DNA from: Cellulosilyticum sp. I15G10I2
Lineage (GTDB): Bacteria; Bacillota; Clostridia; Lachnospirales; Cellulosilyticaceae
DNA length: 64,000 nt
Assembly (NCBI RefSeq): GCF_900095725.1
Contig: NZ_FMMP01000017.1
Span: 62,001 to 126,000 of the forward strand
Reading direction: 5' to 3'
Shown here: piece by piece, positions 17,598 through 26,315 of the stretch
How the letters are laid out: the number at the start of each line of letters is the position of its first letter
Position numbering within the stretch: position 1 is the stretch's first letter
Position numbers and translations under genes: made by a program
The notes under the pieces: model-generated
The model's database searches: none
What the model saw: the letters and a program-made list of their open reading frames with translations, nothing else
What the model was told of the DNA's origin: nothing

Positions 17598-18596
17598 ATG
17601 GCTAATTTAAAGGATGTCGCCAAGCTGGCACGGGTGGATGTCAGTACTGTTTCAAGAGCACTTAATAATACCTCCTATGTTCACTCAGAGACGAAGAAGA
17701 AAATATATGCCGCTGTGGAACAGCTCGGTTATAAACCTAATTTGATTGCCAAAGGTTTGCGGCAAGGAAAAAGACATACTTTAGGCGTAGTGGTTCCTGG
17801 CATTAACTTTTCTATTTTTGGAGAAATTGTACAAGGCATCGAAATGGAGGCGCGTAAGCTGGGGTATGGGGTGATGATCTGCAATACAAAAGATCATCCA
17901 GAGGCAGAGGAAGAATGTCTAAACAGGCTGCGTAATGGACTAGTGGATGGGATTATTATTGCATCTACAGGACAGAATGCACAACTTTTGAGAGATATTA
18001 TGAGCAGCGGTATTGCTATTATGCAGATGGTCAGAAAACAAGATAAGACAATAGGGAGTGTTGTGGCAGATTATTATGCCTGTGGCTATGAAGCGGTCAA
18101 ATATCTTGCAAAGAAAGGGTGCCGCAACATAGGGCTCATCAATGGTTCTATGAACATTATACCGTATAAAGAGAGATACAAAGGCTATCATAAGGCAATG
18201 AAAGAACATGAGCTGGAAGAGCATGTGGCTGACTCAGCTTGGTCTAAGGGAAATTATTTTAAGGGTGGATATGACGCAACTGTTCAGTTGTTAAAGGAAG
18301 CTCCTGCCCTCGATGCCATTATTGTGGCAGTAGATATGCAGGGAATTGGAGCTATTCGTGCTTTGGCGGAAAGGCAAATAGCAATACCCGAGAAAGTAAA
18401 AGTTATTAGTCTTACGGGGCATTCTATTGGCAGTGTGCTAGAGACTGCAATGACTTCTATGGAGATGCCGGCCTGGCAAATGGGTGAACAGGTTACGAAG
18501 ATGATTATTGAAAGTATTGAAGCGGAGCCAGAAAACAAGCCGAGCTTAAGGCATATGGTGTTTGAAGCTTCTTTAATAGAAAGAGAAACAACATAA
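17598..18596 (+). CDS. LacI-family transcriptional regulator (copy 1)
   Basis: 332 residues behind GGAGG. The N-terminal LacI helix-turn-helix (LKDVAKLARVDVSTVSRALN), the hinge NLIAKGLRQGK at about 48-58, and a periplasmic-binding-protein-like effector domain are all present. It differs from the second copy at 20294 at about 46 of 332 residues by my hand comparison (about 86% identity), and the recognition helix is identical. It lies between the TRAP permease and the NRAMP-like gene. It probably represses the TRAP/lyase genes, the transporter, or both, with relief by a pathway metabolite. Confidence 0.92.
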   Translation: MANLKDVAKLARVDVSTVSRALNNTSYVHSETKKKIYAAVEQLGYKPNLIAKGLRQGKRHTLGVVVPGINFSIFGEIVQGIEMEARKLGYGVMICNTKDHPEAEEECLNRLRNGLVDGIIIASTGQNAQLLRDIMSSGIAIMQMVRKQDKTIGSVVADYYACGYEAVKYLAKKGCRNIGLINGSMNIIPYKERYKGYHKAMKEHELEEHVADSAWSKGNYFKGGYDATVQLLKEAPALDAIIVAVDMQGIGAIRALAERQIAIPEKVKVISLTGHSIGSVLETAMTSMEMPAWQMGEQVTKMIIESIEAEPENKPSLRHMVFEASLIERETT

Positions 18597-18664
18597 CGTC
18601 TTGCTTAAAGCATTATGCTGAATCCTCAAGAGATTTTTATTAAGTCTATTTTATGATATTATAA

Positions 18665-18697
18665 TATAGATTTCACATCTTTAAATTTTAGTTATTC
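18665..18697 (+). repeat. 33-bp dispersed repeat, copy 1
   Basis: Identical over 33 bases to 56634-56666, in the same orientation; both copies lie in intergenic DNA. This copy begins a structured interval that runs to 18775. Confidence 0.85.
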
Positions 18698-18775
18698 ACG
18701 ATAATATGTGATGTGAAATCATTCTGAGAAACAACATTATAGTGATGAATAACTCAAGTTTATATGTTGTTTCTC
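18669..18775 (+). other. Interleaved inverted repeats upstream of the NRAMP-like gene (possible structured RNA)
   Basis: Three perfect arm pairs: A 18669-18679 with 18710-18720 (11 bp), B 18690-18698 with 18746-18754 (9 bp), C 18726-18737 with 18764-18775 (12 bp). The order is A1 B1 A2 C1 B2 C2, so A/B and B/C are interleaved in a pseudoknot-like layout. It lies 85 bases before the transporter start. It could be a leader RNA, a terminator for copy 1 of LacI, or a small mobile-element relic. Confidence 0.5.
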
Positions 18776-18859
18776 TATATTATGATCAAAAGGATATCTT
18801 TGGTTTATAGAGCTAAATAGTAGGTAATGCATCTTGTTTTAAATAAGAGGAGTATGAGA

Positions 18860-20158
18860 ATGGTTAAAAATGCAAATAAAGCTTCGCAGGAAGTTTTTGA
18901 TCAAAGTAAGATAGAATGCCTTCCATTTAAAGCTTTATTAAAGAGAATTGGGCCAGGAATTGTCTTGACAGGCGTAGTCATTGGGCCTGGTGCCATAACA
19001 ACGGCATCAATACTCGGTTCACAATATGGTTATTCCTTGATATGGCTGCTTATACCAATAACTTTTATAGGAATCACCTTTATGCTGAGTACGTACCGTA
19101 TTTCTCTGCTTACAGGAATGCCGGCTCTTCATGCCATTAAGCATTATTTTGGTAAGGCTGCAGCGGGGTTTGTGGGAAGTGCTACCTTCCTTGCTTGTAT
19201 GTTTTTTACTGTGGGGAACATATCTGGAACGGGTGCTGGCATGAATCTAATATTTGGGGTGAATTGGAAGTTAGGCGCACTTGTTATGATCTGTGTCATG
19301 ATTTATTGCTATTTTTCTAAAGGTGTTTATTCGAAAGTAGAAAAAGGCATTGCACTATGTATCCTAGGGATGATTTGTGCTTTCTATGCAACACTTATTG
19401 GCACAGGAGGACCTGTATGGGGAAAAATGGGAAGTGGACTGACACGGTGGGGATTTCCTGAAGGAAGTCTTGCGACAGCACTAGCATTTATTAGTACGAA
19501 TGCTTCCCTGACAACGGGTATTTATGGCACCTATTTAGGGACAGAGAAGAAATGGAAGAAAGAAGATATGTTCAATGGTGTTATGAAAGCTGATGCGATT
19601 GCACATGTGATGGGTGTTATCCTAATCAGCGGAGCCATCGTAGTAGTAGGTGCGATTGTACTCTATCCTGCAGGGGCTGCAGTTAAATCTCCATCACAGC
19701 TGGTTGAAATGCTGATACCTATAATGGGGAGTGCAGCAAAGTATATCATGGGGATTGCTCTTTTGGGAGCTGGATTTTCTTCTTTGCTCGGAAATACACA
19801 AAGAGGCGTGGTACTGCTGTGTGCAGGATTTGATAAAGAGACAGCACTAGAATCTAAGAATGTTCGCTGGGGTTCTATGATTGTACTTGCGATTGCAGCG
19901 CTCATCTGTTTCAACTACGGCGGTTCACCGGTACAGCTCATCTACTTTGCGAATGTGGCAACTGCGATAGCAACTCCAGCAGCAGGACTATTCATTACAA
20001 TAATGATTTGGAAAAAGGATGTGAATAAAGGTCTGAAACAACCGAGGGCTCTGCAGATCTGCATGACAATTAGCTATATATTCTGCCTAGGGATTACCGT
20101 TTCAGCCTTAGTTAATACCCTACCTAAGTTTATAGAATCTCTGCTTGCATTGTCTTAA
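18860..20158 (+). CDS. NRAMP-family transporter lacking the canonical metal-binding residues
   Basis: Start at ATG 18860 (GAGGAG at 18847-18852, 7-base spacing) in preference to ATGs at 18827 and 18854; 432 residues, about 11 membrane helices. TM1 aligns with NRAMP proteins (RIGPGIVLTGVVIGPGAITT, then GSQYGYSLIW), but the DPGN metal motif reads GPGA (residues 42-45). The TM6 region, where MPH is expected, reads STNASLTTGIYG (about 212-223). The Asp, Asn and Met that coordinate Mn/Fe in characterised NRAMPs are therefore absent, so ordinary Mn/Fe import is doubtful. It lies between two LacI regulators and after a TRAP/lyase operon, suggesting an organic substrate or an unusual ion. The function is open. 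Confidence 0.8.
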   Translation: MVKNANKASQEVFDQSKIECLPFKALLKRIGPGIVLTGVVIGPGAITTASILGSQYGYSLIWLLIPITFIGITFMLSTYRISLLTGMPALHAIKHYFGKAAAGFVGSATFLACMFFTVGNISGTGAGMNLIFGVNWKLGALVMICVMIYCYFSKGVYSKVEKGIALCILGMICAFYATLIGTGGPVWGKMGSGLTRWGFPEGSLATALAFISTNASLTTGIYGTYLGTEKKWKKEDMFNGVMKADAIAHVMGVILISGAIVVVGAIVLYPAGAAVKSPSQLVEMLIPIMGSAAKYIMGIALLGAGFSSLLGNTQRGVVLLCAGFDKETALESKNVRWGSMIVLAIAALICFNYGGSPVQLIYFANVATAIATPAAGLFITIMIWKKDVNKGLKQPRALQICMTISYIFCLGITVSALVNTLPKFIESLLALS

Positions 20159-20167
20159 TTTCTGATA

Positions 20168-20202
20168 GGTCCCTTTATTGCTATCAAGCGATGAGGGGAT
20201 CC
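20168..20202 (+). terminator. Probable terminator hairpin after the NRAMP-like gene
   Basis: GGTCCC pairs with GGGGATCC, extended by an inner ATTGC/GCGAT stem around a short loop. The T-tract is weak. Confidence 0.5.
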
Positions 20203-20260
20203 TTGTATAATATAAAAGTTTGAATTTAGGATGAAAATATGCTATAACTGAGATAAAAGA

Positions 20261-20278
20261 ACAAACGATTGCACAAAG
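20261..20278 (+). promoter_or_regulatory. Candidate LacI-type operator before the second LacI gene
   Basis: acaaacgattgcacaaag differs from 13372-13389 at two positions only, both transitions, and retains the TTGC(A/G)CAA core. It lies 16 bases before ATG 20294 and would allow autoregulation. Confidence 0.55.
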
Positions 20279-20293
20279 CGGGGAGTTGTAAAT

Positions 20294-21292
20294 ATGGCTA
20301 CTTTAAAGGATGTTGCAAATCTGGCATGTGTGGATGTCAGTACTGTTTCAAGAGCACTTAATAATACCTCCTATGTTCATCCAGATACGAAGAAAAAAAT
20401 ATATGCGGCAGTAGAACAGCTTAGTTATAAGCCGAATCTCATAGCAAAAGGTTTACGCCAGGGAAAACGGCACACTTTAGGGATAGTGGTTCCAAGCATT
20501 AATCTTTCTATTTTTGGAGAAATTGTACAAGGTATTGAAATGGAAGCACGTAAACTGGGATATGGGGTTATGATATGTAATATAAAAGATGATCCAGATG
20601 CAGAGGAAGAATGTCTAAACAGGCTGCGTAATGGACTGGTAGATGGGATTATTATTGCATCTACAGGACAAAACGCACGACTTTTAAGAGATATTATGAG
20701 CAGCGGTATTGCTGTTATGCAGATGGTCAGAAAACAAGATAAGACAATCGGGAGTGTCGTGGCAGACTATTATGCCTGTGGCTATGAAGCGGTAAAATAT
20801 CTTGCAAAGAAAGACTGTAGACGTATCGGGCTTATTAATGGTTCTATGGATATTATACCGTATAAAGAGAGATACAAAGGGTACCACAAAGCTATGAAAC
20901 AGTATGGACTGGAGGAACATGTGGCAGGATCTTCTTGGCCTAAGGGGAATTATTTTAAAGATGGATATGATGGGGCTATGCAGCTGCTAGAAGAAGTTAC
21001 GGATTTGGATGCTATTATTGCCGCAGCAGATATGCAGGGAATTGGTGCTATTCGTGCCTTAAAAGAGCGTCAGATAGTAATTCCTAAAAAAGTAAAAGTT
21101 ATAAGTCTTACAGGCCACTCGATTGGTGGTATGCTCGAGACGGCCATGACTTCTATGGAGATGCCGGGACGAGAAATGGGCGAGCAGGTTACAAAGATGA
21201 TTGTTGAAAACATTGAGGCGGAACCAGAAAACAAGCCTTGCCTAAGGCATGTGGTATTTGAAGCGTCCTTGGTGGAAAGGGAAACAACATAA
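20294..21292 (+). CDS. LacI-family transcriptional regulator (copy 2)
   Basis: 332 residues, the same length as copy 1 at 17598, with the identical recognition segment VDVSTVSRALNNTSYVH. Differences cluster in the second half of the effector domain (about residues 203-246), while the DNA-binding domain changes at only a few positions. This pattern fits a duplication in which operator recognition is kept and ligand sensing or dimer contacts drift. The stop is followed by a strong hairpin shared with the convergent response regulator. Confidence 0.92.
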   Translation: MATLKDVANLACVDVSTVSRALNNTSYVHPDTKKKIYAAVEQLSYKPNLIAKGLRQGKRHTLGIVVPSINLSIFGEIVQGIEMEARKLGYGVMICNIKDDPDAEEECLNRLRNGLVDGIIIASTGQNARLLRDIMSSGIAVMQMVRKQDKTIGSVVADYYACGYEAVKYLAKKDCRRIGLINGSMDIIPYKERYKGYHKAMKQYGLEEHVAGSSWPKGNYFKDGYDGAMQLLEEVTDLDAIIAAADMQGIGAIRALKERQIVIPKKVKVISLTGHSIGGMLETAMTSMEMPGREMGEQVTKMIVENIEAEPENKPCLRHVVFEASLVERETT

Positions 21293-21330
21293 CATTGAGA
21301 ATTTGTAGTAGAAATTGAAACTAAATAAAT

Positions 21331-21380
21331 TAACGAAATAAACAGGAGAAATTCAACAATTCCTCCTGTTTATTTCGTTA
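21331..21380. terminator. Bidirectional terminator between LacI copy 2 and the YesN gene
   Basis: Perfect 18-bp stem (21331-21348 with 21363-21380) around a 14-base loop. Its right arm contains the stop codon of the convergent regulator gene. Confidence 0.85.
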
Positions 21381-22979
21381 GCTAAGCTGAGTTTTGAATT
21401 CCTGCAGGCTTACACCAGTCACCTTCCTAAAGCATTTTATAAAATAATTGGGATCGGGAATACCAACCATTTGTGCCAGTTGATATGCCTTGTAGTTTGT
21501 AAGCTGAAGGAGATTAATGGCTTTTTGAACCCTCAGTTCTACTAGATACTCAGTAAAAGATTTATGGGTTGCCTTTTTGAAGATACGGCTTAAATAACTG
21601 GGATTAATAAAAAAAACTTTTGCAAGGCTAGTTAAAGATAGATCTTCATCACTGTAATGTTCTTCGAGATAATGGATAATTTGTGAGATGGTATCATTAA
21701 GCCGATTACCGTTTTCGTTATACATCAGCTGACAAAACTCAGAAATAGTATTTATTACGTATTTTTCAATATCAGTATACAATTTAACACTTATCAAATG
21801 GCTATACGATAAATCATTAAAATTTAAGGAGGTTGCTGATACGCCTGTATGAATCAACGCCTCTTTTACCTGAGTTAAAATACTAATTGCTTGATATTTG
21901 ATGGCACTTAAATCCGTAAGGCTATCTTGCAGCGAATCATGCAGCAGCTCACAAGCAGCTTCAGATGCCTGTGTGGATAACCCAGATTTAACAAGTAAAA
22001 TCAAATGATCTAATGGATTATCAGATGATCTATTGTAATGGGTATTTAGATTCTCAAAATTATGATTATAAACAATTTCTTCATCTAAAATATAACAGAG
22101 TTTAAGTGCATTTTTTGCATACTGATAAGAATAGGCAATCTCACCAGTGTGTGTGGCAACAGTGCCTATCCCACAATATACGGTTGTACTAAGGTTAGAT
22201 TTCAAATAAGCGGTAATACGTTCACTAAGTTCAGGCAGATAAGTATTTTTTTCGCTGCAAATGACTACAATTTGATGATGAGCATCTAAAAAGGCGTAGA
22301 GGTTTTCAATCATAGTAAAGGTTTCTTCGATATAAATGATACAGTTATGAAGAATACGACGTCTTTTGGCATCTGTATATTTATTATTATCAAATAGCAC
22401 TTTAATGACAGCAAGTTGTACGGGATAAGCCTCTTGGTTTAACAAAGCTTTGGTGACTTCTAAATGATTAAATAAATCCATGTCTGAAAGATTGCCGTTA
22501 ATGAGTCCATATAAAAACTTATTTCTAAGTTCTAGTGTATTGTCTTTAATATATTTAAAAGAAATTTCCTGTTGGATAAGTTTTTGTCTTTTTTCTACTA
22601 TTTTATCTGAAAGTTTTTTTAAAGTAGTTGTGATAATATCAGCATCTATGGGTTTTAAAATAAAGTCGGAAACGCCGATAGAGACTGCTTGCTGTGCATA
22701 AGTAAATTGTTCATGGGCAGTGATAATAACTACACTAATATCTATATAATGCTCCATGATTTGCTTGCTGAGTGTAATGCCGTCCATATAGGGCATCTCA
22801 ATATCTGTAAGAACAATATCGGGTTTAACTTCTTCTATAATATTTAGAGCCTCTATACCGCTAGTAGCATCAGCTATAACCTCCATATCAAGAGATTCCC
22901 AGTCGATACATAATCTAAGAAGATTTCGGGTATTTTGTTCATCATCAACTAATAACACTTTTAATCGTTTGTGAGTCAT
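21378..22979 (-). CDS. YesN-type response regulator, REC plus AraC domain
   Basis: 533 residues. Receiver: D12/D13, phospho-acceptor D59 in VLTDIEMP, K in FILKPI. Long linker; C-terminal AraC domain with LAKVFFINPSYLSRIFKKA and LAQMVGIPDPNYFIKCFRK. Its ATG overlaps the kinase stop by 4 bases (ATGA), so translation is coupled. The pair diverges from the binding-protein gene at 24972, its probable target. No codon or length anomaly is seen. Confidence 0.93.
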   Translation of the reverse strand: MTHKRLKVLLVDDEQNTRNLLRLCIDWESLDMEVIADATSGIEALNIIEEVKPDIVLTDIEMPYMDGITLSKQIMEHYIDISVVIITAHEQFTYAQQAVSIGVSDFILKPIDADIITTTLKKLSDKIVEKRQKLIQQEISFKYIKDNTLELRNKFLYGLINGNLSDMDLFNHLEVTKALLNQEAYPVQLAVIKVLFDNNKYTDAKRRRILHNCIIYIEETFTMIENLYAFLDAHHQIVVICSEKNTYLPELSERITAYLKSNLSTTVYCGIGTVATHTGEIAYSYQYAKNALKLCYILDEEIVYNHNFENLNTHYNRSSDNPLDHLILLVKSGLSTQASEAACELLHDSLQDSLTDLSAIKYQAISILTQVKEALIHTGVSATSLNFNDLSYSHLISVKLYTDIEKYVINTISEFCQLMYNENGNRLNDTISQIIHYLEEHYSDEDLSLTSLAKVFFINPSYLSRIFKKATHKSFTEYLVELRVQKAINLLQLTNYKAYQLAQMVGIPDPNYFIKCFRKVTGVSLQEFKTQLS

Positions 22980-24742
22980 TCGATTTCCTCCTTAACTGGT
23001 ATTTTGAGAGTGACGGTAGAGCCTTTAAACCGCTCACTTGTTACCTCATATATATCATTAGTTCCGTAATGTATCTTAAGACGGGCGATCGTCCCGCGTA
23101 AGCCGAAGCTCATAAGATTTTCTTCTAAATATTCGCTTTGTATATGTTGGATTTCTTCAGGAGACATACCAAGACCGTCATCTTCTACTGTAATGTAAAG
23201 CGTATTCTTTATCAAGTTGGAAGTTATGAGAATATTACCAGGTTCACCACTGGGTTTAATTCCATGATAAATACAATTTTCTACAAGCGGCTGAAGCGAG
23301 TTTTTGAGAATAGGTATTTTTAGAGTATCTTCGGCTAAAGCATAGCTATCATTAAAAAGTGTACCATATCTGAGCTTTTGTAAAGTGAGATAGTTTTTGA
23401 TCATTGTTACTTCTGCCTCGAGGGTGATAAGTTCATTTCCTTTATTAAGGCTGAATTTATAAAACTGACCTAATGCATTAATAGCACTATAGACGTCTTT
23501 ATTGTTTCTGGAAAGTGCTAAATAGGCAATGCTGTCAAGGGTATTGTAAAGAAAGTGTGGTTTAATCTGTTCGTTGAGTATATCCAGCTCAAACTTTCTT
23601 TTTTGCTTTTCTGTATCGACTTCTCGGATAATCATCTTTTCTATCTCTTTAACCATTAAGTTGTAAGTGTTTTTAAGTTCGCCCAGTTCATCGTTTCCTG
23701 TTAAAATATTGACCCGCTTAAACCGTCCTTGTTTGACGCCCTCCATAGCAGCAATCAGCTTATTAATAGGAGAGATCGCAAAGTTTGCAGCAAAGAAAGA
23801 GGCTGAAAGAAAGATAGTAATGGTACAGACGAGTAATATTACTAAGATGAAACTAAGCGTATTGATGGTTCCGTTCATTGTATCTAGAGGGGTATAACTT
23901 ATAATTTTCCAGTTATACTTAGGGATTTCGGAAGAAAGTATAAAAAATTTTGCACCATCTATTTTTTCTACTATGCCACTAAAGTAACTATTTATGGTAC
24001 GGGGTAAATTAATAGGGGTGCTGTCTTTGTCCTTGATAATGGGCTCGTCATTGGCATCAAGAAGAACAAAGGAAGTGCCATATTTAAGTTTAGTTTCTTC
24101 GATAATAGGTGAAAAGAAGTCCTGAGAGATATTGATGACTAAGAGTCCTATAGGAACTAGTTTTTCAACATCATACAGTATACGTATCATAGAGATATTA
24201 TTTTTTCCTGTATTAGGGATAAGAGTCCCGCCAGCATTAATATTAATAAGATATTTCCCTTCAAGCGCTAAGACTTCTTCATACCAAGGCGCAAATCTAA
24301 TGTTGTCAACCAGTGAAAAAGTCACGGATCTAGAGGCATTTACATTTGCACCACTAAAACGATAGACAAAGATAGAATCGATAAAAGGAAATGTCACATA
24401 GAGCTGCGTAAGTGTTTGATAAACAGGTCTGCGATAAGCCAGACTGTTGTCGTAGCTAGTTAAATACTTGCGCACATTTGAATCAGATATAATAAGTTTT
24501 GATACGTTATTAATTGTTTCGATGTTAGAGTCAATATTAGATTTCATAAGATCTATGGACTGATAAGCACTTTGATGCAGTTGTTTGGTCCTTTGCGTAT
24601 CCAGGACTTGAACATATAAAATACTAGTTATAATAACATAACCTATCATAAAAGCTGTAAAAATAAGTATAATTTTTGTTTTGATAGAAGCATCCATAAA
24701 TTTTTGTTTGATTCTATTAATAAGCACATTATAAGTAAACAT
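22976..24742 (-). CDS. YesM-type sensor histidine kinase
   Basis: 588 residues; start at 24742 behind AGGAG. TM1 lies near residues 22-42. A large extracellular sensor of Cache type (about 45-290, with YNWKIISYTPLD near its end) is followed by TM2 near 295-320 and HAMP. The His_kinase domain has H396 in IKPHFLYNT, N box LVENCIYHG and G1 box DDGLGM. It should sense a sugar, or the liganded binding protein, and phosphorylate the overlapping regulator. It diverges from the CUT1 importer at 24972-28390. Confidence 0.93.
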   Translation of the reverse strand: MFTYNVLINRIKQKFMDASIKTKIILIFTAFMIGYVIITSILYVQVLDTQRTKQLHQSAYQSIDLMKSNIDSNIETINNVSKLIISDSNVRKYLTSYDNSLAYRRPVYQTLTQLYVTFPFIDSIFVYRFSGANVNASRSVTFSLVDNIRFAPWYEEVLALEGKYLININAGGTLIPNTGKNNISMIRILYDVEKLVPIGLLVINISQDFFSPIIEETKLKYGTSFVLLDANDEPIIKDKDSTPINLPRTINSYFSGIVEKIDGAKFFILSSEIPKYNWKIISYTPLDTMNGTINTLSFILVILLVCTITIFLSASFFAANFAISPINKLIAAMEGVKQGRFKRVNILTGNDELGELKNTYNLMVKEIEKMIIREVDTEKQKRKFELDILNEQIKPHFLYNTLDSIAYLALSRNNKDVYSAINALGQFYKFSLNKGNELITLEAEVTMIKNYLTLQKLRYGTLFNDSYALAEDTLKIPILKNSLQPLVENCIYHGIKPSGEPGNILITSNLIKNTLYITVEDDGLGMSPEEIQHIQSEYLEENLMSFGLRGTIARLKIHYGTNDIYEVTSERFKGSTVTLKIPVKEEIE

Positions 24743-24901
24743 AGCTTCTCCTAAAAATATCCCATTTGTTTATATAAGGGGGATTTACAGTTATAATAGT
24801 TAAAAAGAAATAATTATACTATTATATCATAGTTATAAATGATAAAAAATAAAAGAGTAAAACTTTTAAAAGTAAAAAATATGCACAAAATAGGTCATAG
24901 G

Positions 24902-24922
24902 ATTACATTTAATTAATGTAAT
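24902..24922. promoter_or_regulatory. Palindrome just upstream of the -10 region of the binding-protein gene
   Basis: Perfect 8-bp arms ATTACATT/AATGTAAT around TAATT, followed 8 bases later by TATAAT (24931-24936). The position suits an operator overlapping the -35 region. An ATGCACAAAA element lies at 24881-24890. Confidence 0.5.
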
Positions 24923-24971
24923 AAGTACAATATAATGAGACTATCTTAAACAAATAAGAGGAGGAACTATC

Positions 24972-26309
24972 ATGAAATTAAAAGGGGTTAAGTTTCTATC
25001 TGCAATACTTGGACTTAGTATGCTTGCAGGAACTATGGGATGTGCATCTGCACCTAAACAGCAAGAAGCAGGTGGACAAAGTACTCAAAGTGAAAAAAAT
25101 AATACGAATACAGCAGGTGATTCGAAAGAACCAGTGACACTTAATTTTTGGCACATCTGGGGAGCAGAAACAGATGCTTCTTATGCAGCGGTTAAAAAAG
25201 TTATTGCTGATTTTGAAGCTGAGTATCCACAAATCAAAATAAAAGAAGATACAACAGAAAATGAAGCTTATAAAACAAAAATTAAAGCATCAGCAGCAGC
25301 AAATGAACTTCCAGATCTTTTCTCAACATGGGGAGGCGGATTTTCAAAACCATTTATTGAAGCCAACAGAGTGCTTGCTATTGATGAATATTTAAATGAT
25401 GGTACAAAAGACAGACTAGTAGGCGGAGCACTTGCTAATGTTACATATAATGATAAGGTTTATGGCATGACATTTGGACTTGCATGCGGCGCATTATTTG
25501 TAAATAAAGAACTCTTTGAACAAAATAACATTAAAATTCCAGAGACTTATACAGAACTTATTGAAGCTGTAAAAGCTTTTAAAGCGTTAGGTATTACACC
25601 TATGAGTGTTTCTGGTAAAGATGTATGGACAATTGCAATGTATTTTGATGCAATGGCATTAAAAGCAGCAGGTAATGATAAAGTGGTAAGTACACTTACA
25701 AAACAAGGAAGCTTTAAAGATCCAGAATTTCTAAGTGCTGCTTCTAAATTTGCTGAACTTGTATCTCTAGGTGCATTTCCAGATGGTGCTGCAGGCCTTT
25801 CAAAGGATGAATCAGATCTTCCTTTCCTAGAAGGAAAAATTCCAATGCTCTTTAATGGAAGCTGGACTGCGGGAACTGTTTATAGAGAAGATTCTCAAAT
25901 TAAAGATAAAGTTATTCCAATTGGATTCCCAGTATTTGAAGATGGTAAAGGTAATAAAAACCAGTTTACTGGCGGTGCTGTTGATGCAATCATGGTCAAC
26001 GCCAATACAAAATACAAAGAAGAAGCAGTACTTTTCCAAAAATATTTCACAGAAAACATGGCACGTGAAGGCTATCTAGCAGGCGCTTATCTTCCAGCAT
26101 GGAAAGTAGATGTAGATGAAACCAATATCAATCCAGTGACGGTTGAACTTGCAAAGCTTATAAGTGATGCAGAAGGCTTTACACTATGGTGGGATACACT
26201 TTTAGAAGGTCAAGATACACAAGTTTATCTTAACACACTTCAAGAATTATTATTAGGGGCTGTAACGCCAGAGCAATTTGTGGATAAGCTTCAAACGATG
26301 TATGAATAA
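24972..26309 (+). CDS. Sugar ABC transporter substrate-binding lipoprotein (family 1, CUT1)
   Basis: 445 residues behind GAGGAGG-type spacing. The lipoprotein signal ends at C24 (LAGTMGC), followed by a Gln/Ser/Asn-rich tether. The mature part begins VTLNFWHIWGAETDASYAAV, typical of family 1 binding proteins, and FNGSWTAGTV near residue 295 is the usual ligand-cleft segment. It captures an oligosaccharide for the permeases at 26655 and 27533. No ATPase gene is present, as is usual where a shared MsmX-type ATPase serves many importers. Separated from the permeases by 345 bases of hairpin-rich DNA. Confidence 0.93.
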   Translation: MKLKGVKFLSAILGLSMLAGTMGCASAPKQQEAGGQSTQSEKNNTNTAGDSKEPVTLNFWHIWGAETDASYAAVKKVIADFEAEYPQIKIKEDTTENEAYKTKIKASAAANELPDLFSTWGGGFSKPFIEANRVLAIDEYLNDGTKDRLVGGALANVTYNDKVYGMTFGLACGALFVNKELFEQNNIKIPETYTELIEAVKAFKALGITPMSVSGKDVWTIAMYFDAMALKAAGNDKVVSTLTKQGSFKDPEFLSAASKFAELVSLGAFPDGAAGLSKDESDLPFLEGKIPMLFNGSWTAGTVYREDSQIKDKVIPIGFPVFEDGKGNKNQFTGGAVDAIMVNANTKYKEEAVLFQKYFTENMAREGYLAGAYLPAWKVDVDETNINPVTVELAKLISDAEGFTLWWDTLLEGQDTQVYLNTLQELLLGAVTPEQFVDKLQTMYE

Positions 26310-26315
26310 AGGTTA

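Noticed and set aside
18860-20158. Annotating the gene as mntH
   Set aside because: The residues that define Mn/Fe NRAMPs are absent, so a specific symbol would mislead.
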